Assembly (NCBI RefSeq): GCF_026340675.1
Contig: NZ_JAPEOX010000001.1
Location: forward strand, 1,922,001 to 1,986,000
Reading direction: 5' to 3'
DNA from: Streptomyces sp. NBC_01264
GTDB lineage: Bacteria > Actinomycetota > Actinomycetes > Streptomycetales > Streptomycetaceae
Length of the DNA: 64,000 nucleotides
In this document: piece by piece, positions 50,972-60,329 of the stretch
Position numbering within the stretch: the first letter of the stretch is position 1
How the letters are laid out: each line of letters begins with the position of its first letter
Position numbers and translations under genes: made by a program
The notes under the pieces: model-generated
Database searches by the model: none
What the model was told of the DNA's origin: nothing
The model's input: the letters and a program-made list of their open reading frames with translations, nothing else

Positions 50972-52632
50972 GACCCCAGCCCCTCGGCGAGCGGCCCCAG
51001 CGCCAGCGCCGGGAAGAACGTCAGACCGGTGATGATCAGGATTACGCCGACGAGCAGCCCCGTGAACAGGGGCTTCTCGGTGCGCAGGGTGCCCGCGGTC
51101 TCGGGGACGGGCTTCTGCTCGGCGAGCGAGCCGGCCAGGGCCAGCACGAACACCATGGGCAGGAAGCGGCCCAGCAGCATGCACAAGCCCAGCGTCGTGT
51201 TGAAGAACGGCGTGTTGGCGCCGAAGCCGGCGAACGCCGAGCCGTTGTTGTTCGAGGCGGAGGTATAGGCGTACAGGACCTCGGAGAAGCCGTGCGCCCC
51301 GACGTTGGTCATGGCCTCCTTGCCGTCCGGCAGGGCCATCGCCACGGCGGTACCGACCAGTACCAGCGCGGGAGTGATGAGGATGTAGCAGGCCGCGAAC
51401 TTGATCTCGCGGGTGCCGATCTTCTTGCCCAGGTACTCCGGGGTGCGGCCCACCATCAGACCGGCCAGGAAGACCGCGATGACCGCCATGATCAGCATGC
51501 CGTAGAGGCCGGAGCCCACGCCGCCGGGCGCGATCTCGCCCAGCATCATGCCGAGCAGCAGCACACCGCCGGACAGGCCGCTGAAGGAGTCGTGGAAGGA
51601 GTTGACCGACCCGGTGGAGGTCATGGTGGTGGAGACCGCGAACAGCGAGGACGCGCCTTCGCCGAACCGCTGCTCCTTGCCCTCCATCGCCCCGCCCGCG
51701 AGCTGGGAGGCGGTGCCCGGGTGGGCGTACTCGATCCAGGTCACCAGGATCACGCCGACGAACCAGATCGTCCCCATCGCGGCGACGATCGCGTAGCCCT
51801 GCTTGACGTTGCCGACCATGCGGCCGAACGTGCGCGGCAGCGAGAAGGGGATCACCAGGAGCAGGAAGATCGTCAGCAGGTTCGAGAAGCCGTTGGGGTT
51901 CTCGAAGGGGTGGGCGGAGTTGGCGTTGAAGTAGCCGCCGCCGTTGGTGCCCAGGTCCTTGATGGCTTCCTGGGAGGCCACCGCGCCCGGCGAGATGCTC
52001 TGGGTCTGCCCGGTCACCGTGGTGAGCTCGTGGATGCCGCCGAAGTTCTGGATGGCGCCCGCGGCGACCAACAGGATCGCGGCGATCACCGAGATGGGGA
52101 TCAGGATGCGGACGGTGCCGCGCACCAGGTCGGCCCAGAAGTTGCCCAGCTCGCCCGTGCGGGAGCGGGCGAAACCGCGTACGAGGGCCACCGCGACGGC
52201 GATGCCGACTGCCGCCGAGACGAAGTTCTGGACGGCCAGGCCGGCGGTCTGGGTGACGTGGCTCATGGCCGTCTCGCCCGAGTACGACTGCCAGTTCGTG
52301 TTCGACACGAAGGACGCGGCCGTGTTGAACGCCTGGTCCGGGGTGATCGCCTCGAAGCCGAGCGACAGCGGCAGCACGTGCTGTACGCGCTGGAGCACGT
52401 ACAGCAACAGCACGCTCACGGCCGAGAAGGCCAGCACCGCGCGCAGGTAGGCGGACCAGCGCATCTCGGCGTTCGGATTGGCGCCGACGCTGCGGTAGAT
52501 CCACTTCTCGACCCGCAGGTGCTTCTCGGAGGAGAAGACGCGGGCCATGTAGTCGCCCAGGGGGCGGTGCACCAGGGCCAGGGCGGCGATCAGCGCCGCC
52601 ACCTGGAGCACGTCAGCAAGAACGGGGCTCAT
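50968..52632 (-). CDS. kdpA: KdpA K+-binding channel-like subunit
   Basis: 554 residues from ATG 52632. Ten hydrophobic segments and four filter-like loops ([46 protein letters not shown], [18 protein letters not shown]) are those of KdpA. It takes up external K+ and passes it via an intersubunit tunnel to KdpB. The gene overlaps kdpB by four bases and follows kdpF by eight bases. Confidence 0.97.
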   Translation of the reverse strand: MSPVLADVLQVAALIAALALVHRPLGDYMARVFSSEKHLRVEKWIYRSVGANPNAEMRWSAYLRAVLAFSAVSVLLLYVLQRVQHVLPLSLGFEAITPDQAFNTAASFVSNTNWQSYSGETAMSHVTQTAGLAVQNFVSAAVGIAVAVALVRGFARSRTGELGNFWADLVRGTVRILIPISVIAAILLVAAGAIQNFGGIHELTTVTGQTQSISPGAVASQEAIKDLGTNGGGYFNANSAHPFENPNGFSNLLTIFLLLVIPFSLPRTFGRMVGNVKQGYAIVAAMGTIWFVGVILVTWIEYAHPGTASQLAGGAMEGKEQRFGEGASSLFAVSTTMTSTGSVNSFHDSFSGLSGGVLLLGMMLGEIAPGGVGSGLYGMLIMAVIAVFLAGLMVGRTPEYLGKKIGTREIKFAACYILITPALVLVGTAVAMALPDGKEAMTNVGAHGFSEVLYAYTSASNNNGSAFAGFGANTPFFNTTLGLCMLLGRFLPMVFVLALAGSLAEQKPVPETAGTLRTEKPLFTGLLVGVILIITGLTFFPALALGPLAEGLGS

Positions 52633-52640
52633 ATCGGGAC

Positions 52641-52730
52641 TCAGAACCTCTCCGGCTTGACGAGGGCGAGAACGAGATATCCCAGCAGAGCGACGGCCAC
52701 GACCAGGCCGACGATGTTCTCGGCAGTCAC
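52641..52730 (-). CDS. kdpF: KdpF small subunit
   Basis: 29 residues, [20 protein letters not shown] then LALVKPERF, from GTG 52730. The single membrane helix and the PE(R/K)F ending are typical of KdpF, a lipid-like stabiliser of the KdpFABC complex. Its GTG overlaps the TGA of another small ORF upstream. This gene is below the size usually called automatically. Confidence 0.92.
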   Translation of the reverse strand: MTAENIVGLVVAVALLGYLVLALVKPERF

Positions 52731-52810
52731 AGCTTCGTCACCCCCTTGGCGATGAGAGCCACCAGCGCGAAAACCGCGATCGTGGTGACGACGAAGGCCA
52801 CATCGGCCAT
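52727..52810 (-). CDS. Small 27-aa membrane peptide upstream of kdpF
   Basis: ATG 52810 to a stop at 52727: [20 protein letters not shown] then AKGVTKL. It is preceded by GGAG (in CAGGAGCTC) at a suitable distance and overlaps kdpF by four bases (GTGA), the hallmark of coupled translation. The peptide is one hydrophobic helix with a lysine-ended tail, like KdpF itself but with a different sequence. I recall similar peptides ahead of kdpF in other Streptomyces. It may be an extra subunit of the pump or a leader. Confidence 0.7.
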   Translation of the reverse strand: MADVAFVVTTIAVFALVALIAKGVTKL

Positions 52811-52898
52811 CGTGAGCTCCTGGAGGAAGTGGAAGTAAAAGATCGGCCAGCTGGCCGATCCAGAGCTAACCGCATCCCGGAAGCGTCGTTAAGGGGCC

Positions 52899-52950
52899 TT
52901 GACGGCTCCCATACGCCGGACGTGGCGCCTTTGACGGAATCCTTACGCGG
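52899..52950. promoter_or_regulatory. TGACGG repeats in the kdp promoter
   Basis: TTGACGG at 52899-52905 and 52931-52937, 32 bases (about three helical turns) apart, each followed by similar CTCC/ATCC and TACGC sequence. They lie 90-140 bases upstream of the first kdp start codon on the minus strand. Candidate KdpE sites; compare 54062, 56432 and 63201. Confidence 0.5.
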
Positions 52951-52970
52951 CTCCGATACGCAAGCCCTGT

Positions 52971-53717
52971 TCAGCCCTCGCCGGGCAACGCCGTGTCGAG
53001 GGCAGAGCCGGTCAGGTCGGCGAGTGTCGCGGCCACCCGGCGCGCCTGGACCGAAGGCACCGAACCCGGCGTGGGGGCGAGCATGAACCGGCCGTAGTAG
53101 TGACCGTTGCCACTGGCGCGCAGTTCGATCTCGCCCTCGGGCCAGCCGTTGCGTTCCAGATCCCAGGCGCGGCGACCGACCGACACACTGCCGTCGTGCT
53201 CCAGCCGTGGCGGGCGGCCGAGCAGGGACCCGTATTCGAAGCGGCATCCCCGCAGCTCCAGCAGCTCGGTGAGATCGCCCCGGACGTGGTCCACCACGGC
53301 CTCGGGAGATCCGGCGCGCTGAGCGAGACGGGCGGTGGCGTGCAGGCGGGAGAGGTGATCGGCATCTGTCACCGTCACCACCTCGAGCCGTCGCACCCGG
53401 ACGGCGAGCTGGGCGACGAGGAGTCCGACCACCAGCAGCAGGACGGCAGTCTGGATGTCGTCCGGGTCGGTGATGGTGAAGCGCTGGTAGGGGCGGGTCA
53501 GGAAGAAGTCGAACCAGGCCGCCGCCGAGACGGCCGCGAGCGCCCCGGCGAGGCGGGTGCCACGGGCGGCCACCAGGACGATGGCCACCACCAGGATCAG
53601 TGCTTCGTTCGTCTCCGCCAGCCGGCTGCGGAAGGGCACGAGCGCGAGGGCGACCAGGAAGGGCAGGACGAGCGCCCCGATCAGTGCGACACGGTCACTC
53701 GCCAGGTACCGGGGCAT
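52971..53717 (-). CDS. DUF4118 membrane protein, KdpD-like sensor fragment
   Basis: 248 residues from ATG 53717. Four membrane helices (about 10-100: VALIGALVLPFLVALALVPF, LILVVAIVLVAARGTRLAGA, then AWFDFFLTRPYQRFTI and LLLVVGLLVAQLAV) form the DUF4118 module of KdpD. The FFLTRPYQRFTITDPDD box is the KdpD signature. A soluble GAF-like domain of 130 residues follows but there is no kinase. It may sense or interfere with KdpD. It lies between the kdpF genes, on the same strand as the complete operon but before its promoter. Confidence 0.85.
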   Translation of the reverse strand: MPRYLASDRVALIGALVLPFLVALALVPFRSRLAETNEALILVVAIVLVAARGTRLAGALAAVSAAAWFDFFLTRPYQRFTITDPDDIQTAVLLLVVGLLVAQLAVRVRRLEVVTVTDADHLSRLHATARLAQRAGSPEAVVDHVRGDLTELLELRGCRFEYGSLLGRPPRLEHDGSVSVGRRAWDLERNGWPEGEIELRASGNGHYYGRFMLAPTPGSVPSVQARRVAATLADLTGSALDTALPGEG

Positions 53718-53769
53718 TCGGTCACCTTCCAGTTCATCCGTCTCGGGACGGACCCCGAAGGACGTCGGC

Positions 53770-53859
53770 TCAGAACTTCTCCGGGTTGATCAGGGCTGCC
53801 ACGAGGTATGCGAGCAGGGAAACGGCCACGAGCAGCCCGACGACATTCTCCAGGTCCAT
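53770..53859 (-). CDS. kdpF: Second KdpF peptide
   Basis: 29 residues from ATG 53859: MDLENVVGLLVAVSLLAYLV then AALINPEKF. The sequence is clearly KdpF (NIVGLLV helix, PEKF ending). No kdpA follows on the same strand; the DUF4118 gene comes next. It is either a leftover of a second kdp operon or supplies a spare subunit. The orphan kdpB on the opposite strand starts 356 bases away. Confidence 0.88.
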   Translation of the reverse strand: MDLENVVGLLVAVSLLAYLVAALINPEKF

Positions 53860-54061
53860 CTGCGATCCGTTCTCTCGGCCACGCGGGGCGGCCCCGCAAT
53901 GCGACGATGCACCCGCGCCGGGCGGACCGCGCCCGTGCTGACGCTGTCTTGTCGGACTTCATACGGAAACCGTCCAGCACTCGCCGACACCCCGTGACGT
54001 ACAGGAACCGGAACCTCAGCGAGTCGGCAGGGCCGGCGGATCCATACCTGTTGATGTTTCG

Positions 54062-54079
54062 CTGACGGAGTCCTGACGG
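54062..54079. promoter_or_regulatory. TGACGG direct repeat between kdpF2 and kdpB2
   Basis: CTGACGG at 54062-54068 and 54073-54079, exactly 11 bases apart, in the gap of 355 bases between the divergent kdpF2 and kdpB2. The rest of this gap has no coding frame. An OmpR-type dimer site is the simplest reading. Confidence 0.5.
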
Positions 54080-54214
54080 AAGTCACCGCACACCCGTCAA
54101 GACCTCGCCAATTACCGGCTCCGGACGCTGGGCATGGGCTCAACGACCGGTAGGTTCCTGCCCGTTGCACCGCCAGGGGATCCTAACGTCGTGTGACGAG
54201 CCGGAGGGGCCCCT

Positions 54215-56428
54215 ATGGGACGGGTCCCCCGGCGGTGCATCCCTCGTTCCGGCCCAGCCGATCCCACCGATAGGTCTCTCCATGCCTCCCGCGCCACCCG
54301 GCAGGTACCTCCCGTCCGGACCCCGTCGCAGGCTCCCGTCAACCGGCCACCTCACAGACGCCCAGGGCGGCGGCCCCTGCTGGACTCCGTGCAGCCGGCG
54401 GCTTCCTTCCAGGAAGCCCTGCGCAAGCTGCGTCCCCGTGAACTCGTCAGGAAGCCCGTCTTGTTCGTGGTGGCGGTGGGGTCCGTCCTGACCACCCTCT
54501 CGGCTCTGGTCCACCCGTCCGTTTTCACCTGGGTGATCAGCATCTGGCTCTGGCTGACGGTGATCTTCGCCAACTTCGCCGAGGCCGTCGCCGAAGGGCG
54601 CGGCCGGGCCCAGGCCGAGTCGCTGCGCCGGGCGCGTACAGACATCGTCGCGCTGCGCCTTCGTCACTGGACGTACGGCATGAACCTCCGGCACGCCGAG
54701 ACCGAGGCCGTCTCACCGGCCGGCCTCCAGCCGCTCGATGTGGTCCTGGTGGAGGCGGGGGAGATGATCCCCGCCGACGGCGATGTGATCGACGGCGCCG
54801 CAGCGGTCGACGAGTCAGCCGTCACCGGCGAATCGGCCCCGGTGATCCGGGAGTCCGGCGGCGACCGATCAGGCGTGACGGGCGGTACGACCGTTCTCTC
54901 CGACTCGATCGTCGTACGGGTCACCTCACGCCCCGGGCACAGCTTCATCGACCGCATGATCGCCCTCGTGGAGGGCGCCACCCGGCAGAAGACCCCGACC
55001 GAGATCGCGCTCAACATCCTGCTGTCGGCGCTCACCGTCACCTTCATCCTGGTCGTCGTCACGCTCCAGCCCATGGCCGCACACGCGGGCGCCGCCCAGA
55101 CCACCACCGTGTTGGTGGCCCTCCTCGTCACCCTGATCCCCACCACCATCGGCGCCCTGCTGTCCGCCATCGGCATCGCCGGCATGGACCGCCTCGTCCA
55201 GCGCAACGTCGTCGCGATGAGCGGGCGCGCGGTCGAGGCCGCCGGCGACGTCAACACCCTGCTGCTCGACAAGACCGGCACCATCACCCTCGGCAACCGG
55301 GAGGCGGCCTCCTTCGTGCCGCTCCCCGGGGTGGACCACCTCAAGGCCGCCGACGCCGCCCAGCTGGCCTCGCTCGCCGACGAGACCCCCGAGGGGCGCT
55401 CCATCGTCGTGCTCGCCCGGCAGTACGGCCTTCAGCCGCCCGCCGAGGGGGAGCTGAGCAATGCGACGTTCACCCATTTCAGCGCCCGGACCCGGATGAG
55501 CGGAATCAACCTGAGCTGGAGCAACGGCGCCGCCTGCGCCATCCGCAAGGGCGCGGCGGCTCAGGTCGCCGAATGGGTCTCGCTGCGCGGCGGGAGCGTG
55601 CCGAGCGAGGCCCTGCACTGGTCCGACGGGATCTCCGCGTCCGGTGGTACACCCCTGCTGGTCGCCGTCCATGACTGGGACGGCCCGCGGGTGGTGGGGA
55701 TCATCCATCTCAAGGACGTGGTCAAGGAAGGGATCCGGGAACGCTTCGCGGAGCTGCGCAGCATGGGCATCCGTACGGTCATGGTCACCGGCGACAACCC
55801 TCTCACTGCCAGGGCCATCGCCCAAGAGGCCGGCGTCGACGACTATCTCGCCGAGGCCACCCCCGAGGACAAGCTCGCGCTGATCAAGCACGAGCAGGCG
55901 GGCGGCAGGCTCGTCGCGATGACCGGCGACGGCACGAACGACGCTCCGGCCCTGGCTCAGGCCGATGTCGGCGTCGCGATGAACACGGGCACCTCGGCCG
56001 CGAAGGAGGCCGGGAACATGGTGGACCTCGACTCCAACCCCACCAAGCTCATTGAGATCGTCGAGATCGGCAAGCAACTCCTCATCACTCGGGGAGCACT
56101 GACCACGTTCTCCATCACGAACGACGTCGCCAAGTACTTCGCGATCATCCCCGCCATGTTCACTGCCGCCTACCCGGGGCTGGAGGCGCTCAACATCATG
56201 GGCCTGCACAGCCCGAAGTCCGCCATCACCTCGGCGATCATCTTCAACGCCCTGATCATCATCGCCCTGATCCCCCTCGCCCTGCGCGGCGTCCGCTACA
56301 CGCCCGCCTCCGCACACGATCTCCTGCGCAGAAACCTCGCCCTGTACGGACTGGGCGGCCTCATCCTGCCTTTCGTGGGCATCAAGCTCATCGACCTGCT
56401 GGTGTCCGCCGTTCCCGGCCTCGGATGA
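54215..56428 (+). CDS. kdpB: Orphan second KdpB-like P-type ATPase
   Basis: 737 residues from ATG 54215; the first 60 residues are Arg/Pro-rich and the true start may be GTG 54389 or nearby. Complete P-type motifs are present: [22 protein letters not shown] (Asp near 353), [29 protein letters not shown] and the Kdp-specific [21 protein letters not shown]. No kdpA or kdpC accompanies it. Identity with KdpB1 is very high in the C-terminal third, including at the DNA level, suggesting recent duplication or gene conversion. It may pair with KdpA/KdpC from the complete operon. Small insertions such as [20 protein letters not shown] are unlike KdpB1. Confidence 0.92.
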   Translation: MGRVPRRCIPRSGPADPTDRSLHASRATRQVPPVRTPSQAPVNRPPHRRPGRRPLLDSVQPAASFQEALRKLRPRELVRKPVLFVVAVGSVLTTLSALVHPSVFTWVISIWLWLTVIFANFAEAVAEGRGRAQAESLRRARTDIVALRLRHWTYGMNLRHAETEAVSPAGLQPLDVVLVEAGEMIPADGDVIDGAAAVDESAVTGESAPVIRESGGDRSGVTGGTTVLSDSIVVRVTSRPGHSFIDRMIALVEGATRQKTPTEIALNILLSALTVTFILVVVTLQPMAAHAGAAQTTTVLVALLVTLIPTTIGALLSAIGIAGMDRLVQRNVVAMSGRAVEAAGDVNTLLLDKTGTITLGNREAASFVPLPGVDHLKAADAAQLASLADETPEGRSIVVLARQYGLQPPAEGELSNATFTHFSARTRMSGINLSWSNGAACAIRKGAAAQVAEWVSLRGGSVPSEALHWSDGISASGGTPLLVAVHDWDGPRVVGIIHLKDVVKEGIRERFAELRSMGIRTVMVTGDNPLTARAIAQEAGVDDYLAEATPEDKLALIKHEQAGGRLVAMTGDGTNDAPALAQADVGVAMNTGTSAAKEAGNMVDLDSNPTKLIEIVEIGKQLLITRGALTTFSITNDVAKYFAIIPAMFTAAYPGLEALNIMGLHSPKSAITSAIIFNALIIIALIPLALRGVRYTPASAHDLLRRNLALYGLGGLILPFVGIKLIDLLVSAVPGLG

Positions 56429-56431
56429 GAT

Positions 56432-56460
56432 CCGTCAGAGCCGAGTCAAGGAGCCGTCAG
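56432..56460. promoter_or_regulatory. Triple 11-bp repeat after kdpB2
   Basis: CCGTCAG at 56432-56438 and 56454-56460 with a weaker GAGTCA between them, all in 11-base phase (reverse complement of the TGACGG motif). It starts four bases after the kdpB2 stop, in the 338-base gap before the SDR gene, where I see no coding frame. Confidence 0.45.
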
Positions 56461-56766
56461 GGCACTTGAACCCGTCGTCGCAAGCACGTTGGATGGATAC
56501 CGTGAACATCGGTCAGCGCCACGACGACCGGCCGCCATCAGGACTGATCCGTGCCCGGCTCACGTCGATGCCGCCCGCGAAGCGCCCTGCGCGCCCTCCA
56601 GTGCGCTAGCACCCGTTGACCCGTGCGGGAGGCCCTTCCGGGCTCGCCGCGATCACCATGCAACGCCGGCGCACTCGCGTCCGCACACACCCGCGTTCAC
56701 CTCACCGCATGGCCGGCGGGGCACTTCGTGTCCCCTCCGCAGCTATGCCCTTCCACAGGAACCACC

Positions 56767-57573
56767 ATGCCTTCATTCCTGTCCGGCCGGACCATCCTGG
56801 TCACCGGCGCCACCTCCGGCATCGGCTACGAGACCGCCCGTCGGCTCGCCGAATGCGGTGCCACCGTCCTGCTGCACGGCCGCACCCCGCAGGAGGCCCG
56901 GGCAGCCACCGACCGCCTCATCGCCACCGCCGACGTCGACGCAGAACTACTGCGCCCGTGCGCGGCGGACTTCGCCCACCTCGACGAGGTCGAGCGGCTG
57001 GCCAACCGGATCATCACAGGGCACCCGCATCTCGACGTCCTCGTCAACAACGCCGCCGTCGCCGCCCCCGAGCGCCACACCGTGACACCCGATGGCAACG
57101 AACTCGCCTTCCAGGTCAACTTCCTCGCCCACTACCTCCTGACGAACCTCCTCGAACCGGCGCTGACCAGCGCCCCGGGCGGCCGCGTCGTCAACGTCTC
57201 CTCCTCAATGCACCGCACAGCCTCCATCATGTGGAACGACCCCAACCGCACCCGCCGCTACTCCAGGCTGGCGGCCTACGCCCAGTCCCAGCTGGCACTC
57301 ACGGTCTTCGCCGCCGACCCGCGCGTCACCGCGGTCTCCGTCGATCCGGGTGTGTGTGAGACCGCACTGCGGCCCCTCTACGGCCACGAAGGCACCTCGG
57401 CCGCCGAGGGCGCCGCCCACGTCGCGCGGCTCTGCGACCCGGCCGTCGAGATCGTCAACGGCGCTTACTACGACCGCGGCCGGCGCATGGAGCCGGCACC
57501 CGCCGCCACCGAGGAACGGACCGTCAAGCGGCTGAACAAGCTCGCAGACCTGCTCGTCAGCCACTCCGGCTGA
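56767..57573 (+). CDS. SDR-family protein lacking the catalytic lysine
   Basis: 268 residues from ATG 56767. The nucleotide motif TGATSGIGYETARRL (about 13-27), NNAAVAAPERH (about 91-101) and NVSSSMH (Ser near 146) are classical short-chain dehydrogenase features. The active-site YxxxK, however, reads YAQSQ (Tyr171 and Gln175). Loss of the Lys usually abolishes hydride transfer, so it may bind NAD(P) as a sensor or act on an unusual substrate. RNA hairpin at 57666-57703 follows. An upstream ATG-less extension is not needed because GGAACC and a usable start lie here. Confidence 0.87.
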   Translation: MPSFLSGRTILVTGATSGIGYETARRLAECGATVLLHGRTPQEARAATDRLIATADVDAELLRPCAADFAHLDEVERLANRIITGHPHLDVLVNNAAVAAPERHTVTPDGNELAFQVNFLAHYLLTNLLEPALTSAPGGRVVNVSSSMHRTASIMWNDPNRTRRYSRLAAYAQSQLALTVFAADPRVTAVSVDPGVCETALRPLYGHEGTSAAEGAAHVARLCDPAVEIVNGAYYDRGRRMEPAPAATEERTVKRLNKLADLLVSHSG

Positions 57574-57665
57574 AGGAGGACCCGGAAGAAGAAAGCTCGC
57601 CGCGAAAGGGCCGCCGACCACGGAGGCAGGGCCAGCCGGAGCTGACCGCTGTGCGATCCGGCCCA

Positions 57666-57703
57666 GGAGTGGGGCGGCCCAACAACCGGGGCCGCCCCAC
57701 TCC
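57666..57703 (+). terminator. 14-bp hairpin, terminator of the SDR gene
   Basis: Arms 57666-57679 and 57690-57703 are exact complements with a 10-base loop. It is 92 bases after the SDR stop and is a clear GC-rich terminator. Confidence 0.75.
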
Positions 57704-58053
57704 CGCCTCCCATGGGTACGGAGACCGATGATCGAGATCTCTCCCTGACCCGTCGCGGTCACACTGCTGGTCGGGAGCCTGCTGGGCGCGTTCCCCAGAG
57801 CGTCGTAGACGGTGCGCACTCGCAGCTCCACCTGTACGAAGCGGTGGCGGCCCCGGCGCCGCGGCCCTGGTGGGGGTCCAGCTCACCACCATTGGACCTT
57901 GGTTCCTCCACCGCTTGGCCGCACGAAGCGGCCAAGGGGACCCGCTGGCCTCCCACCTCCCGGCTGACGAGAGACCGGACACAACCAGCGGACACGGCGG
58001 ACAGCCCGTGGGAAGCTTCGCTCTGAGAAAGCCCTCCTGCCAGGAGTCCCTTC
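57704..58053. other. 350-bp gap without a convincing gene
   Basis: A plus-strand frame of 104 codons (57712-58026) and overlapping minus-strand frames are open, but their products have no recognisable domain, low-complexity composition and no good ribosome-binding site. No repeat or hairpin stands out. Confidence 0.45.
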
Positions 58054-58266
58054 ATGAGCCACCACTCCCATCCCGGCCAACGCCGAGCGAACCCCCGCGC
58101 TCGCATGCGCTGTCCCGGCTCACCGCTTGCCGCTATGGGAGTGATCCTCACGATCACCGGTGCCGCCCTCTACGCGACGCCTGGTGAGCGGCCGGGAATC
58201 GTCGCCGCCGGCGCACTCGTTCTGTCGGCCCTCGCCGCTTGGTGGTGTGCCTCCCGCCAGGGGTGA
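58054..58266 (+). CDS. Small membrane protein related to PGPGW proteins
   Basis: 70 residues from ATG 58054 after CAGGAG. The basic N-terminus (QRRANPRARMR) is followed by two short membrane helices (LAAMGVILTITGAALYATPG, and GIVAAGALVLSALAAWW). GAALYATPGERPGIV parallels GAAMHILPGPGFPFLI and GALLYVLPGPGSPVLV in two other proteins here, so it belongs to the same PGPGW-like group with a decayed motif. Function unknown. Confidence 0.6.
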   Translation: MSHHSHPGQRRANPRARMRCPGSPLAAMGVILTITGAALYATPGERPGIVAAGALVLSALAAWWCASRQG

Positions 58267-58556
58267 TCACGACCTGACACCGAAGTGTCCATGGGCCGGG
58301 TGCGGGGCAGACAACCCGGCCTCCGGTGGATACGGTGTAAACAACGTGTCAAGAGTTGGCACGCGGTGTGCCGGGAAGTCTGGTCGGCGTCCCCAGGGCA
58401 GTGCGCCCTTTCTCGCCGACGCCGAAAGCCAACCGCGATGCCCACCGACCCACATGACACTTCCTCCCCCCGACCGCCACTCCCCGGTGTCCCACCCCGG
58501 CCCGGGCTCACCGCTCCCAAAGCCGAGACAGTCGGCGCGGACGGACACCACATCTG
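58267..58556. other. 290-bp gap without a supported gene
   Basis: Open frames on both strands have no recognisable features. No hairpin or repeat of note. A promoter for the next gene may lie here but I cannot place it. Confidence 0.4.
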
Positions 58557-59027
58557 ATGGCCGATGGTGGAACCTCGCTGTTGGCACCGGTAATCGTCAT
58601 CGCTGCCCTGGTCATCCGGACAGCGCTCACCGAGCTCCGGGATCCGGGCAGTGCCCAGCGGCAGTGGGCATTCGCCGCCAATGCCCGGGCCATGGCGGTC
58701 GGCGCGACGGTCGCCTCAGCCATCATCTTGATCGGCGGTCAGCGCTTCGGCTGGGCGGCATCTGCCTGGGCACTTCTCGCCGGGGCACTCACCGCGTTCC
58801 TCACCGGCCGTGACACTCCCGACCCCACATCCGCGGTCGCGCGGAGCAAGGAGCAGGCCGTGTCGGAACGGCAGATCGGAAAGGTGTTGGCCGCGGTTGG
58901 CGCGCCCCTCACCCTGGCCGGAGCGGCCATGCACATCCTGCCTGGCCCCGGATTCCCGTTTCTCATCATCGGCCTGGCCATGCTGATCACAGGCCTTGCC
59001 ATGGCCGCCTCAGCCCGCCGCCGATAG
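58557..59027 (+). CDS. Membrane protein with C-terminal PGPGW-type motif
   Basis: 156 residues from ATG 58557. Four hydrophobic segments: about 8-22, 45-62, 66-82, and the C-terminal hairpin VLAAVGAPLTLAGAAMHILPGPGFPFLIIGLAMLITGLAMA (about 108-150). The PGPGF turn between two helices is the hallmark of the PGPGW group (PF09656-type) of small membrane proteins of unknown function. Cytosolic loop RDTPDPTSAVARSKEQAVSERQIG is charged. Adjacent genes are unrelated in sequence except the two other PGPGW-like ones. Confidence 0.7.
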   Translation: MADGGTSLLAPVIVIAALVIRTALTELRDPGSAQRQWAFAANARAMAVGATVASAIILIGGQRFGWAASAWALLAGALTAFLTGRDTPDPTSAVARSKEQAVSERQIGKVLAAVGAPLTLAGAAMHILPGPGFPFLIIGLAMLITGLAMAASARRR

Positions 59028-59119
59028 CGCTGTCGGCGTACGGGAGCTCAGGACGTACGCCGACAACCACCGCCACCTCCCCCTCTCCCCGCCCCACCGT
59101 CGACCGGAGCCTGCAAGCC

Positions 59120-59644
59120 ATGACCTGGCAGTGGATCGGGCGAGGTGGCCGTCCGGCAGGAGACCGGCCCGACACGGACGAGGCGGCGGAGGGGACCGAA
59201 CCGGACACCACGCCACTCCCCCGCCCTCTGTCACTCTCTGCCGCATTCGAGGGCAGCGAGCCGATCGCCGGGGCGCGGCTGCTTACCCGCTCCTTCTTGG
59301 CCGGCGTGCAGAGGGTCCATGGTCTGCGGATCTCGGACCGCGTTCTGGACCTGGTGGAGCCGGTCGTCAGCGAGTTGGTCACCAACACCCGCAAATACGC
59401 GCCCGGCCCCAGCCTGCTGACCCTCCAAGTCCGGGACGGCTGCGTGGACGTGACCGTCTGGGACAGCAACCCGGCCCTGCCGACGATCCTGCCTCCAGAA
59501 CCCACCCGCGTGGGACATCACGGCATCGAGATCGTCATGGCCTCCGCCCGGACCTTTCAGGTCCGCCGCGAACCCGTCGGCAAACGGATCACCGCCTTCA
59601 TCCTGCTCACCGACGATCCGGCCGCGGACGCCGCAGGCCGCTGA
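59120..59644 (+). CDS. RsbW/SpoIIAB-like ATP-binding protein
   Basis: 174 residues from ATG 59120. LDLVEPVVSELVTNTRKYAPG (about 76-96) is the N box of the GHKL ATPase fold; VTVWDSNPALP and VGHHGIEIVMA supply the G1/G2 boxes. Length and lack of membrane parts fit the small Ser/Thr kinase anti-sigma-factor type (HATPase_c_2) abundant in Streptomyces. It may phosphorylate an anti-anti-sigma factor, though none is encoded nearby. An N-terminal 40-residue acidic stretch is unusual. Confidence 0.82.
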   Translation: MTWQWIGRGGRPAGDRPDTDEAAEGTEPDTTPLPRPLSLSAAFEGSEPIAGARLLTRSFLAGVQRVHGLRISDRVLDLVEPVVSELVTNTRKYAPGPSLLTLQVRDGCVDVTVWDSNPALPTILPPEPTRVGHHGIEIVMASARTFQVRREPVGKRITAFILLTDDPAADAAGR

Positions 59645-59894
59645 CGATGAGAGATCGGGCCGCGGAAACGCACAGCCTGCGGGGGGGCTGCCCTCCTCGA
59701 AGGCGTGGACCTCTTCAAGGCTTCATCCCTCAGCCATGGCATCGCGAAGCGGCCGCCGCCCAAGCCTCGCGCGAGGTCCAGGTCACGGGTCAGGAGCGCG
59801 CGGACTGCGCAGCCCGGTTCTCGGCAGAACGTATGGGTAAAACACTACAAAAGGTATATAGCCACTCTCCTTCGCTTGCGAGGAGGCGTAGGGC
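59645..59894. other. 250-bp gap with AT-rich promoter-like patch before nfeD
   Basis: No gene seen. 59,838-59,865 (AAAACACTACAAAAGGTATATAGC) is strikingly AT-rich against its surroundings and lies 30-55 bases upstream of the NfeD start, so it probably holds the promoter of the NfeD/stomatin operon. Confidence 0.55.
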
Positions 59895-60326
59895 ATGGAT
59901 TCCTGGCTGATCTGGCTGATTGCAGCTCTGATCCTGGGCGCAGTGGAGATCATCACCCTCACCGCCGCTCTCGGGTTGCTGGGGGGCGCAGCGCTGGTCA
60001 CAGCCGTATTCGCCGCCGCCGGTTTGCCCCTTCCCTGGCAGTTTCTGGTGTTCGCGGTCGTGTCGACGGTCGGCTTGGTCTTCGTCCGCCCGGTCGCGCT
60101 TCGCCGCTTGTCTTCATCGCAGGAGGGGCGCTTCGGCGTGGACGCCCTGATCGGCGGAGCCGCCTACGTGACATCAGAGGTGTCGAAGTGGGGTGGCAGG
60201 GTCCGTATCGGCGGTGAGGAATGGACGGCGCGTGCCTACGACGAGACGCTGGTGATCCCTCCCGGCACGACCGTCGATGTCATCGAGATCAAAGGCACCA
60301 CCGCGCTCGTCTATCCCCGGGAGTGA
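59895..60326 (+). CDS. NfeD-family membrane protein
   Basis: 143 residues from ATG 59895 after GAGGAGG. Helices at about 3-22, 26-42 and 48-64 are followed by an OB-fold domain (ALIGGAAYVTSEVSKWGGRVRI, GEEWTARAYDETLVIPPGT, VDVIEIKGTTALVYP) ending the protein, the NfeD C-terminal signature. NfeD proteins partner with stomatin/flotillin-like proteins encoded next to them. Here the SPFH gene starts three bases after the stop. It may organise membrane microdomains. Confidence 0.92.
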   Translation: MDSWLIWLIAALILGAVEIITLTAALGLLGGAALVTAVFAAAGLPLPWQFLVFAVVSTVGLVFVRPVALRRLSSSQEGRFGVDALIGGAAYVTSEVSKWGGRVRIGGEEWTARAYDETLVIPPGTTVDVIEIKGTTALVYPRE

Positions 60327-60329
60327 GCC

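Noticed and set aside
49185..52500. Long plus- and minus-strand open frames across kdpA and kdpB
   Set aside because: Low-complexity Arg/His/Gly-rich translations in the wrong frame; the true kdpA and kdpB frames carry all family motifs.
57712..58026. 104-codon plus-strand frame
   Set aside because: No domain, no ribosome-binding site, low-complexity product; likely chance in GC-rich DNA.
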